From: DATAEK01 sp036258055
GTDB taxonomy: Bacteria; Acidobacteriota; Vicinamibacteria; Vicinamibacterales; 2-12-FULL-66-21
NCBI GenBank assembly: GCA_036258055.1
Contig: DATAEK010000140.1
Coordinates: 1 to 64,000, forward strand
Length of the DNA stretch: 64,000 bases
Direction of reading: 5' to 3'
Shown here: positions 1-8,783 of the stretch, piece after piece
Numbering within the stretch: the stretch's first letter is position 1
Layout: each line of letters starts with the position of its first letter
Notes under the pieces: generated by a model
Databases searched by the model: none
What the model saw: the letters and a program-made list of their open reading frames with translations, nothing else
Told to the model about the DNA's origin: nothing
Program-made: the position numbers and the translations under genes

Positions 1-1
1 G

Positions 2-2620
2 CCGACAAACGCGTCGTTTGCCGACACGCCGGCGGCGGTCAAGAGCCGCAAGCCGGGCAAGCCCGGCGAGGCGCCAAAGCCGGCCGCGCCGTCACTGCCG
101 CCGCCTCGCCTGGTCAAGAGTGCCAAGCCAGCCGCGCCACCGCAACCTCTCGAACCGGTCGCTCCGCCCGCAGCCGCGGAGTCCGTGCTGGTGCCGCCCC
201 CGTCGCACCACGAATCCTTCGTCACGCACGCCGAGGCGCCTGCACTGGTTGAAGAACCCGTCGCCGAGCCGGCGCCCGAGCCGGTCGTGGTCGAACCGTC
301 CCCTCCAGTCACCGAGGAGCCGGTCATCGCCGCTCGAGCGCCGGAGGCCGTCGAGGAACCGGCGGCGGGTCCCGCTGCCAATGAACCGGTCCCGCACGTG
401 CCGCGCCCTGTGATGCCGCCACCGACCGGCCGGGTGGTTCCGCCGACACTGCGTCTTCGGGTCGAAGATCCGCGCACGGGACAGGCTCCGCCTGCTCCGC
501 CGAGACGTCCCATGCTCGTTCGGCCACCGGCACCGACGGCGCCACAGACATCGCAAGCACCGACGGGCAACCTCAGTCGGCCGCCGGGCGCGCGTCCGGG
601 AGCGCCTGCCGCCCCCGGAGTCGCCGCGCGAGCAGCGCAGCGGCCGATGTCGATGCCGCCGCGCCAGGGACCCGTCGGCGGACCGCGTCCGCTGCCCTCG
701 CAACCGATTCGTCCGGCATCACCGCCGCCGCGCCCGGGTATGCCCGCTTACCGGCCACCGGCAGCGCGGCCATCCGCGCCGCGTCCCGCCGGGCCGCGCC
801 GCGATCAGTCGCAACGACCGCAGGCGATGATGAGCGCACCGGCAGCGCCGCCGCCGATCACGCGGACGATTACGCTCGCCGAAGGTATGACGGTTGCCGA
901 TCTCGCGACAAAGCTCGACGTCAAAGCGAAGGACGTCCTCAGGAAGCTGCTCGAGCGGCGGATGATGATGACGATCAACAGCACGCTCGACGACGAGACG
1001 GCGTCGATGATCGCGCGGGAGTTCGGCGCCGACGTGAAGATGCAGTCGTTCGAAGAAGAGATGCTGCAGGTCGAAGCTGAGGACATCAACCCGGCCGATC
1101 TGGTGACTCGCGGACCAGTGGTCACCGTCATGGGTCACGTCGATCACGGCAAGACGACGCTGCTCGACGCAATCCGATCGGCGCGCGTGGCCGAGCGCGA
1201 AGCCGGCGGTATCACGCAGCACATCGGCGCCTACTCGGTGCGCGTCAACGATCGCAACGTGGTCTTCCTCGACACGCCCGGTCACGAAGCGTTCACCATG
1301 ATGCGCGCACGCGGCGCCCGCGTCACGGACGTCGTCGTCCTGGTCGTCGCGGCGGATGACGGGGTCATGCCGCAGACCAAGGAAGCCGTCGATCACGCCC
1401 GCGCGGCGGGAGTGCCGATTCTCGTCGCGATCAACAAGATCGACAAGCCGGACGCTAATCCGGATCGCGTCAAGAAGGAGCTCTCAGACCTCGGCCTCGT
1501 ACCGGAGCAGTGGGGCGGCCAGACGGTCATGGTCGAAGTCTCGGCGAAGAAGAAGCAGAACCTCGAGGCGCTGCTCGAGATGGTGCTGCTCGTTACCGAG
1601 ATGAGCGAGCTCAAAGCGAACCCGAAAAGGAATGCATCGGGCACCGTGCTCGAAGCGAAACTGGACAAGGGACGCGGACCGGTCGCCACGATCCTGGTGC
1701 AGGACGGCACACTCCGTGTCGGCGACACCTTCATCGCGGGCACGATTGTCGGTAAGGTCCGAGCGCTCATCGACGACCGCGGCCGTCAGCAGAAGAACGC
1801 CGGCCCGGCAACGCCGGTCGAAGTGCTCGGTCTCGGCGGCCTGCCGCAGCCCGGCGACGCATTCCAGGCACTGTCGGACACAGTCAAGGCGCGTCAGATT
1901 GCGCTGTTCCGCCAGACGCAGGCCAAGGAAAAGGCGCTCGGCGGCAAAGGGGCGCGCCTCACGCTCGAGTCGCTGCAGCAGCAGATTGCCGAAGGCGGGA
2001 TGAAGGAGCTACCGGTGATCGTGAAGGCGGACGTGCAGGGGTCGGCCGAAGTGCTCGGCGACACGCTGACGAAGCTCACTGACGAGAAGGTCAAGGTCCG
2101 CATCATCCACAGCGGCGTCGGCGCCATCAACGAGTCGGACGTTCTGCTCGCGTCGGCATCCAACGCCATCATCATCGGCTTCAACGTCCGGCCGGACCGG
2201 AATGCCGCCGAAGTCGCCGAACGCGAATCGGTCGACATCCGCCTGCACTCGGTCATCTACAACGTCGTCGACGAGATGAAGAAGGCGATGACCGGCCTAC
2301 TCGAACCGACGTTCAAGGAAGTGCGGATCGGATCGGCGGCAGTGCGCGAGACGTTCAAAGTGCCGAAGTTCGGGACCATCGCAGGTTGCATGGTCACCGA
2401 AGGACGCATCACGCGATCGGGCGACACGCAGGCGCGCCTGCTCCGCGACAACGTGGTGGTGTACGAAGGCAAGATCGGATCGCTGCGCCGGTTCAAAGAC
2501 GACGTGTCGGAGGTCAAGGCCGGCTTCGAGTGCGGCATCGGCTTCGAGAAGTACAACGACATCAAGGTCGGAGACGTCATCGAGGCCTTCGTCGTCGAAC
2601 GGGTTGCGACGCCGGTGTGA
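2..2620 (+). CDS. infB: Translation initiation factor IF-2 (5' end outside window)
   Basis: GTPase that places initiator tRNA on the 30S subunit and promotes 50S joining. The frame is open from base 2, so the true start lies upstream and about 872 C-terminal residues are visible. A long Pro/Ala-rich linker comes first, then an IF2_N-type helical domain (near nt 870-1070). The G domain follows with G1 GHVDHGKT (nt 1133 on), the switch I motif GGITQHIG, G3 DTPGHEAF, G4 NKID and an SAKK G5. Domains II, III and IV run to the stop. The low-complexity N-terminal region is usual in GC-rich IF-2. The gene opens the infB-rbfA-truB-rpsO-pnp cluster. The stop codon lies inside the first unit of a heptamer repeat array. 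The family assignment is secure; only the N-terminus is missing. Confidence 0.97.
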   Translation, partial: PTNASFADTPAAVKSRKPGKPGEAPKPAAPSLPPPRLVKSAKPAAPPQPLEPVAPPAAAESVLVPPPSHHESFVTHAEAPALVEEPVAEPAPEPVVVEPSPPVTEEPVIAARAPEAVEEPAAGPAANEPVPHVPRPVMPPPTGRVVPPTLRLRVEDPRTGQAPPAPPRRPMLVRPPAPTAPQTSQAPTGNLSRPPGARPGAPAAPGVAARAAQRPMSMPPRQGPVGGPRPLPSQPIRPASPPPRPGMPAYRPPAARPSAPRPAGPRRDQSQRPQAMMSAPAAPPPITRTITLAEGMTVADLATKLDVKAKDVLRKLLERRMMMTINSTLDDETASMIAREFGADVKMQSFEEEMLQVEAEDINPADLVTRGPVVTVMGHVDHGKTTLLDAIRSARVAEREAGGITQHIGAYSVRVNDRNVVFLDTPGHEAFTMMRARGARVTDVVVLVVAADDGVMPQTKEAVDHARAAGVPILVAINKIDKPDANPDRVKKELSDLGLVPEQWGGQTVMVEVSAKKKQNLEALLEMVLLVTEMSELKANPKRNASGTVLEAKLDKGRGPVATILVQDGTLRVGDTFIAGTIVGKVRALIDDRGRQQKNAGPATPVEVLGLGGLPQPGDAFQALSDTVKARQIALFRQTQAKEKALGGKGARLTLESLQQQIAEGGMKELPVIVKADVQGSAEVLGDTLTKLTDEKVKVRIIHSGVGAINESDVLLASASNAIIIGFNVRPDRNAAEVAERESVDIRLHSVIYNVVDEMKKAMTGLLEPTFKEVRIGSAAVRETFKVPKFGTIAGCMVTEGRITRSGDTQARLLRDNVVVYEGKIGSLRRFKDDVSEVKAGFECGIGFEKYNDIKVGDVIEAFVVERVATPV

Positions 2621-2715
2621 AATGGTAGACGGCGAAGGGTAAATGGCAAATGGGATGGTGACATGGCCAGGCACCCATTCCATTTACCCTTTGCCATTTA
2701 CCATTTGCCATTTCC
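2619..2715. repeat. Inverted pair of heptamer repeat arrays after infB
   Basis: Five contiguous 7-bp words ending in GG (such as TAAATGG and CAAATGG) run from 2619 to 2653, starting inside the infB stop codon. Six contiguous 7-bp words of the opposite sense (CATTTAC, CATTTGC, CATTTCC and variants) run from 2674 to 2715. The arms could fold on each other imperfectly. No T-tract marks it as a simple terminator. It fills almost the whole infB-DUF503 gap. Confidence 0.8.
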
Positions 2716-2721
2716 ATCCGC

Positions 2722-3006
2722 ATGGTCATAGGCCTATTGACCGTCGAGATGCACATTCCCGGTGCGCGGTCGCTCAAGGACAAGCGCATGGTGCTCCGGA
2801 GCATCAAGGACCGGCTGAAGAAGTTCAATGTCGCCGTCTCGGAAACCGCGTATCAGGATCTCTGGCAACGGGCCGAGCTCGGCATCGTGACCATCAGTAC
2901 CAGCGATGACGTGGTCGACCGGGCGCTCGCCGCGGCGCGGGATGAGATCGATCGGGTTGAGCCGGGGCTGATTACACGGACCCAGGTCGATATGATGGAG
3001 GCGTAG
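2722..3006 (+). CDS. DUF503 (YlxP-like) protein
   Basis: A 94-residue protein of the DUF503/YlxP family, which commonly sits between infB and rbfA in bacteria. The N-terminus MVIGLLTVEMHIP and the SLKDKRMVLRSIKDR segment are typical of the family, and the length is normal. The family fold is small and ferredoxin-like; its molecular role is unsettled, with a proposed link to ribosome assembly resting mainly on gene neighbourhood. It is separated from infB by the heptamer repeats and from rbfA by 22 bp, so it probably shares the rbfA transcript. Confidence 0.85.
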   Translation: MVIGLLTVEMHIPGARSLKDKRMVLRSIKDRLKKFNVAVSETAYQDLWQRAELGIVTISTSDDVVDRALAAARDEIDRVEPGLITRTQVDMMEA

Positions 3007-3028
3007 CGCGTCCGTCGGCGCAGCTGAG

Positions 3029-3439
3029 ATGCCACCCCCCTCTCGTCCGACCCGCGTGGGCGATCAGATTCGCGAAGAGATCGCCGAGATGCTCTCCCGG
3101 GAGGTCCGCGATCCCGGGATCGGGTTCCTGACGGTCACCCATGTCAAGGTCACGCCGGACCTCCAGCAGGCCCGCGTGTACTACACGACGATGGGGGACG
3201 AGAAAGCCCGCAAGAACACCAGCCGGGCGCTCGAACGCGCCACGCCGTTCCTGCGCCGTCAGCTGGGGCAACGGCTCCGGCTCCGGCGCGCTCCCGAGCT
3301 GCAGTTCTTCTTCGACGAGAGCGTGGAACGCCACGAGCGGATCGAGCGCATCCTCCAGGACCTCCAGACGGAACGCGCGGAGACCGCTTCCACACATGAC
3401 GCCCCGGGAGACGATGAGTCACACAGCGACGAGCAGTAG
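3029..3439 (+). CDS. rbfA: Ribosome-binding factor A
   Basis: A 136-residue 30S maturation factor with a single KH-like domain that acts near helix 1 of 16S rRNA. The N-terminal helix (RVGDQIREEIAEMLSREVRDP), the strand FLTVTHVKVTPDLQQARVYY and the C-terminal helix with FFFDESVERHERIERIL match the family. After residue 115 the tail is acidic and unstructured. The 3' end overlaps the nrnA start by 26 bp, which suggests translational coupling. Confidence 0.93.
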   Translation: MPPPSRPTRVGDQIREEIAEMLSREVRDPGIGFLTVTHVKVTPDLQQARVYYTTMGDEKARKNTSRALERATPFLRRQLGQRLRLRRAPELQFFFDESVERHERIERILQDLQTERAETASTHDAPGDDESHSDEQ

Positions 3440-4427
3440 CGACCGAGCCACGATCCTCCCCCAGATTCGCGATGCGATTCGTTCGCGGCAGCGTTTCCTT
3501 CTCACCTCTCACGCGCGGCCCGACGGCGACTCCATTGGCTCGCAGCTCGCGATGGCCTACGCGCTCGAGGCCGTCGGCAAACGCGTCCGCATCGTCAACG
3601 CCGACTCGGCGCCCGAGCACTACCTCGAGTTCCCCGGCGTCGATCGCATCGAGATCGCGACCGCGGTTGACGGCGACGCCGACGCGGTCATCGTGATGGA
3701 GTGCAGCGATCTGACCCGGACCGGCGTGTCGGGATTCGATGGCCGCTTCATCATCAACATCGATCACCACGCGGGCAACCGGATGTACGGCGCGCTGAAC
3801 TGGCACGACGAGTCCGCCGCCGCCTGCGGCGAGATGGTGTTCGATCTGATTCAGACGCTCGGCATCCCGCTCACCTTCGAGATTGCGACGCACATCTACC
3901 TGGCCATCCTCACGGACACCGGCTCGTTTCACCACTCGAACATCACCCCGCGGACGTTCGACATCTGCCGGCAGACGGTCGAGGCCGGCGTCGAGCCGGC
4001 GGCGATGGCCCGGCGCGTGTTCGACAGCAACAGCTTCGGCAAGCTGAAACTCATCGGCGCACTCCTCGATTCGATGGAGTTGCTGCACGGCGGCCGGCTC
4101 GCCGTGCTCTACATGGACGATGCGATGCTCGCGGCGTGCGGGTGCACCTACAACGATACCGAAGGGGTCATCAACCTGCCGTTGACCGCAAGGGAGATCC
4201 AGGCCGTCGTCTTCTTCAAGGCCACGACTGGCGGCGACATCCGCGTCAGCCTGCGCTCGAAGTACGACGTGGACGTGCGGATGGTCGCGAACCAGTACGG
4301 CGGAGGCGGCCACAAGAACGCGTCCGGCTTCACCGTGTCGGGACCGCTCCGCGAGGTCCGCGGGCAGATCATCGAACGGATCGTGCACGCCATCGACGAG
4401 GGACTCCGCACCAGGCCAGACGAATGA
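3414..4427 (+). CDS. nrnA: DHH-family oligoribonuclease / pAp phosphatase (NrnA-like)
   Basis: A 337-residue DHH/DHHA1 phosphoesterase of the NrnA type. This family degrades nano-RNAs left by other nucleases and can dephosphorylate 3'-phosphoadenosine 5'-phosphate. Motifs in order are the metal site SHARPDGDSIGS, the DHH signature NIDHHAGN and the C-terminal DHHA1 glycine motif GGGHKNASG. ATG 3414 was chosen because a GGGAG sequence precedes it by about 5 bases and the protein then begins close to the first conserved helix; more upstream starts would run deep into rbfA. The stop overlaps the truB start as ATGA. Location between rbfA and truB is conserved in many bacteria. Confidence 0.92.
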   Translation: MSHTATSSSDRATILPQIRDAIRSRQRFLLTSHARPDGDSIGSQLAMAYALEAVGKRVRIVNADSAPEHYLEFPGVDRIEIATAVDGDADAVIVMECSDLTRTGVSGFDGRFIINIDHHAGNRMYGALNWHDESAAACGEMVFDLIQTLGIPLTFEIATHIYLAILTDTGSFHHSNITPRTFDICRQTVEAGVEPAAMARRVFDSNSFGKLKLIGALLDSMELLHGGRLAVLYMDDAMLAACGCTYNDTEGVINLPLTAREIQAVVFFKATTGGDIRVSLRSKYDVDVRMVANQYGGGGHKNASGFTVSGPLREVRGQIIERIVHAIDEGLRTRPDE

Positions 4428-5350
4428 ACGGCGTGCTTGTCGTGGACAAGCCCTCCGGCCCGACTTCGCACGACGTGGTCGCGCGTGTACGCCGCGCGAT
4501 CGGCATCGATCGCATCGGACACACCGGCACGCTTGATCCCCTCGCGACGGGCGTCCTTCCACTCGTGATCGGACGCGCGACGCGTCTTGCCCAGTACCTG
4601 ACCGCGGACGACAAAGAGTACGTCGCCGGCATTCGCTTCGGCGCCGTGTCGTCGACCTATGATGCACTGGGATTGTTGACGGCGGCGGTTGGCGGTGCCA
4701 CCGACGTCGACATCACACGAGCGTCGCTGGAACAAAAGCTCGAGCAGTTTCGGGGCAGCTACGAGCAGATACCTCCCCCATTTTCCGCAAAGAAAGTCGC
4801 CGGAACCAGGGCGTATCGGCTAGCGCGTTCGCAACAACCCGTCACGCTGAAGCCGGTGCAGGTCACCGTCTCGCTCCTTGAACTCTTGTCGCTCGATGGC
4901 GTAGTCGCGGTCGTCAGGCTCGGCTGTTCCAGCGGGTACTACGTGCGCAGCCTCGCGCACGAGCTGGGGCAGCGTCTGGGTTGCGGCGCGTTCCTCCAGA
5001 CACTCCAACGCACGCGCGCAGGATCATTTCGGATCGAGGAGGCTGTGCCACTGGCCACAGTCGAATCGGAAAAGGCTGACGCGGCGCGTCGGATAACCTC
5101 GATGAACCGGCTGTTACCGGGCATTCCGGGGCTGACCGTTACCTCGGGCGGCATCCGGCGGGTGTCACACGGCAACTCGCTGTCGCCGGAGGACTTCGAG
5201 GATGCGGCTGCCGCGTCGGCGATTCTGTCGGGGCCCGCTGACCGTAACCCGGTCTCCCGGATCCGAATCGTCGATCCGGAAGGCGCCCTGCTGGCTATCG
5301 GCGAAGCACGTCCCGGCGGGCTTTTGCATCCGGTCGTCGTCCTGATGTAA
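4424..5350 (+). CDS. truB: tRNA pseudouridine-55 synthase
   Basis: A 308-residue TruB that isomerises U55 in the T-loop of tRNAs. The N-terminal MNGVLVVDKPSGPTSHDVV and the catalytic segment GHTGTLDPLATGVLP, with Asp38 as the expected nucleophile, are intact. The later GYYVRSLAHELG motif is also present, and the C-terminal region is PUA-like. The start overlaps the nrnA stop (ATGA), so the pair is translationally coupled. The last codons overlap a candidate rpsO promoter. Confidence 0.95.
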   Translation: MNGVLVVDKPSGPTSHDVVARVRRAIGIDRIGHTGTLDPLATGVLPLVIGRATRLAQYLTADDKEYVAGIRFGAVSSTYDALGLLTAAVGGATDVDITRASLEQKLEQFRGSYEQIPPPFSAKKVAGTRAYRLARSQQPVTLKPVQVTVSLLELLSLDGVVAVVRLGCSSGYYVRSLAHELGQRLGCGAFLQTLQRTRAGSFRIEEAVPLATVESEKADAARRITSMNRLLPGIPGLTVTSGGIRRVSHGNSLSPEDFEDAAAASAILSGPADRNPVSRIRIVDPEGALLAIGEARPGGLLHPVVVLM

Positions 5351-5353
5351 AAT
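5324..5353 (+). promoter_or_regulatory. Candidate sigma-70 promoter for rpsO
   Basis: TTGCAT at 5324-5329 and TAAAAT at 5348-5353 with an 18-bp spacer, overlapping the truB 3' end. A start near 5360 would give rpsO a leader of about 180 nt. Only sequence similarity supports it. Confidence 0.45.
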
Positions 5354-5392
5354 ATTGAGTTGATTGGAATTGTGAATTCGCGCCGAGCGGTC

Positions 5393-5514
5393 CTGCACCG
5401 TCCGGTGAGGCCATCTTCGAGGCAGCGCGTCGCGCGCATCGGCTGGCGCTTCACGTCCATCACATCACCGCAGGCAACGGCGGCCTGGTGCAGCGACGGT
5501 GCTATCCGTCGCTG
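5393..5514 (+). promoter_or_regulatory. Structured rpsO leader, possible S15 autoregulatory RNA
   Basis: A perfect 9-bp hairpin (CAGCGACGG at 5491-5499, loop 5500-5505, CCGTCGCTG at 5506-5514) ends 27 bases before the rpsO start codon. CTGCACC at 5393-5399 is complementary to GGTGCAG at 5487-5493, which shares three bases with that hairpin, so the two pairings exclude each other. S15 represses its own mRNA through unrelated leader structures in several phyla. That this leader does so is an inference. Confidence 0.4.
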
Positions 5515-5541
5515 ATGACTGGGCCGTGCGTGGAGGTAGAC

Positions 5542-5811
5542 GTGGCACTGAGCAAGGACCGCAAGACGGACATCATCGGCTCGTATCGGACCCACACCGG
5601 CGACACTGGCTCCCCTGAAGTGCAAGTCGCACTTCTCAGCGAGCGCATCAACTACCTCACGGAACATTTCAAGACCCACGCGAAGGATCATCATTCGCGG
5701 CGGGGTCTGTTGAAGCTGGTCGGACAGCGCCGACGTCTGCTCGATTATTTGAAGCGGAAGGATTCTGAGCGCTATGCCGAGCTGATCCGACGTCTTGGTA
5801 TTCGCAAGTAA
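5542..5811 (+). CDS. rpsO: 30S ribosomal protein S15
   Basis: An 89-residue S15, which binds the central 16S rRNA junction. The protein begins ALSKDRKTDIIGSYRTHTGDTGSPEVQVA after the initiator and ends in LIRRLGIRK, as in the family. The start is GTG 5542, preceded by GGAGGT at 5532-5537 with a 4-base gap; earlier in-frame starts would add a non-conserved leader. It lies immediately upstream of pnp, as in most bacteria. Confidence 0.97.
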   Translation: MALSKDRKTDIIGSYRTHTGDTGSPEVQVALLSERINYLTEHFKTHAKDHHSRRGLLKLVGQRRRLLDYLKRKDSERYAELIRRLGIRK

Positions 5812-5820
5812 GTCATATCG

Positions 5821-5848
5821 GCACGCCCGGCTGCAGAGCCGGGCGTGC
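5821..5848 (+). other. Perfect hairpin between rpsO and pnp
   Basis: A 12-bp perfect stem (GCACGCCCGGCT at 5821-5832, AGCCGGGCGTGC at 5837-5848) with a 4-base loop starts 9 bases after the rpsO stop. No T-run follows, so it is not a canonical intrinsic terminator. In Escherichia coli an RNase III-processed stem in the same place controls pnp; an equivalent role here is only a suggestion. Confidence 0.6.
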
Positions 5849-5957
5849 GTGCGCCCGCCGCTGGCGCGGCATGAGCACGTTCGCACGTGCGAGTCCGCGA
5901 GCCCGGTGCCGGGCGGCCACCTTCTGCTTCACCATCGCAGTCATCAGAGACAGCACA

Positions 5958-8117
<2,160 letters not shown>

Positions 8118-8161
8118 GCTGGCACAACCAAAAGGGGTGTGCGGCCGTCTTTATGAATAGG

Positions 8162-8216
8162 GCCCGGGCTGACGCCCGGGCACGTCATTCGAGCGCCCGG
8201 GCTTGAAGCCGGACGC
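8162..8216. repeat. Two GC-rich palindromes after pnp
   Basis: GCCCGGGC-TGAC-GCCCGGGC at 8162-8181 is a perfect 8-bp stem. A second, imperfect stem with the arms GCGCCCGGGCTT and AAGCCGGACGC lies at 8193-8216. The second belongs to the GTCCGGCT / AGCCGGAC palindrome family seen again at 8612-8742 and 46861-46878. They lie between pnp and the cupredoxin gene and could act as transcript-end or REP-like elements. Confidence 0.65.
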
Positions 8217-8227
8217 TGGTGGAGTTC

Positions 8228-8599
8228 ATGAACCGACCGCGACCGACCTTCGCCATCGTGTGCGGCTCCCTCTTCGTGACCACCGCGTTGCTGACGGTTC
8301 TCTCCGCCCGCGAGCGGACGCCGCAGGTGCGTGAGGTTTCCATCGACGGCGACCACTACGCATTCTCCCCCGCCCGGATCGAAGTTCAGAAGGACGAGGT
8401 CGTCAAAGTCAGCTTCCACGCCCGCGACATCGCTCACAGTTTCGCGCTGGATGCGTATCGGATCGTCAAGCGAGCCGCCGCCGGGCAGACGGTGACGTTC
8501 GAATTCCGCGCGGATCAGGCCGGCACCTTTCCCTTCTACTGCAATCTCTCCCAGGACGAACGCTGCCGCCAGATGCGCGGCGAGCTGGTCGTTCGCTGA
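8228..8599 (+). CDS. Exported cupredoxin-like domain protein
   Basis: A 123-residue protein with an N-terminal signal/anchor (hydrophobic residues about 8-26) followed by one small beta-domain of cupredoxin type. The expected first copper histidine is in DIAHSF, and the ligand loop begins FYCNLSQDERC and ends in RQMRGELVV. Ordinary type-1 copper loops read Cys-x-x-Pro-Gly-His-x(n)-Met; here no histidine follows the cysteine and a second cysteine sits 8 residues later. Copper binding may therefore be altered or lost. ATG 8228 follows GGTGGAG by about 4 bases, better than GTG 8219. Likely periplasmic. The partner is unknown. Confidence 0.75.
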   Translation: MNRPRPTFAIVCGSLFVTTALLTVLSARERTPQVREVSIDGDHYAFSPARIEVQKDEVVKVSFHARDIAHSFALDAYRIVKRAAAGQTVTFEFRADQAGTFPFYCNLSQDERCRQMRGELVVR

Positions 8600-8611
8600 T
8601 TCATGGCCTGA

Positions 8612-8742
8612 GTCCGGCTGAAACCGGACGCTACAGATCTGCACGACGCAACACGTAGCGTCCAGCCTCAGCGACGGAACATGCAGGTTCGCCTCCAGCA
8701 ACCCAAAATGTAGCGTCCGGCTTCAGCCAGGCTTCAGCCGGA
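8612..8742. repeat. Cluster of REP-like GTCCGGCT/AGCCGGAC palindromes
   Basis: Three copies occur between the cupredoxin gene and the permease: GTCCGGCTGAAACCGGACGC from 8612, a degraded GTAGCGTCC-type copy at 8655-8677, and one at 8709-8742. The last carries an internal 11-bp duplication of GGCTTCAGCCA. Copies share the flank TAGCGTCC. They resemble dispersed REP elements of other bacteria, but no REP-associated transposase is visible in this window. Confidence 0.7.
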
Positions 8743-8748
8743 CCAAAC

Positions 8749-8776
8749 CGACAGCCGACAGCCGGCAGCCGACAGC
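8749..8776 (-). repeat. Heptamer array after the permease gene
   Basis: Four contiguous 7-bp units (CGACAGC three times and CGGCAGC once on the plus strand) fill 8749-8776, ending 7 bp from the permease stop codon. In the gene's own sense the words read GCTGTCG and GCTGCCG. Confidence 0.75.
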
Positions 8777-8783
8777 GTCACCA

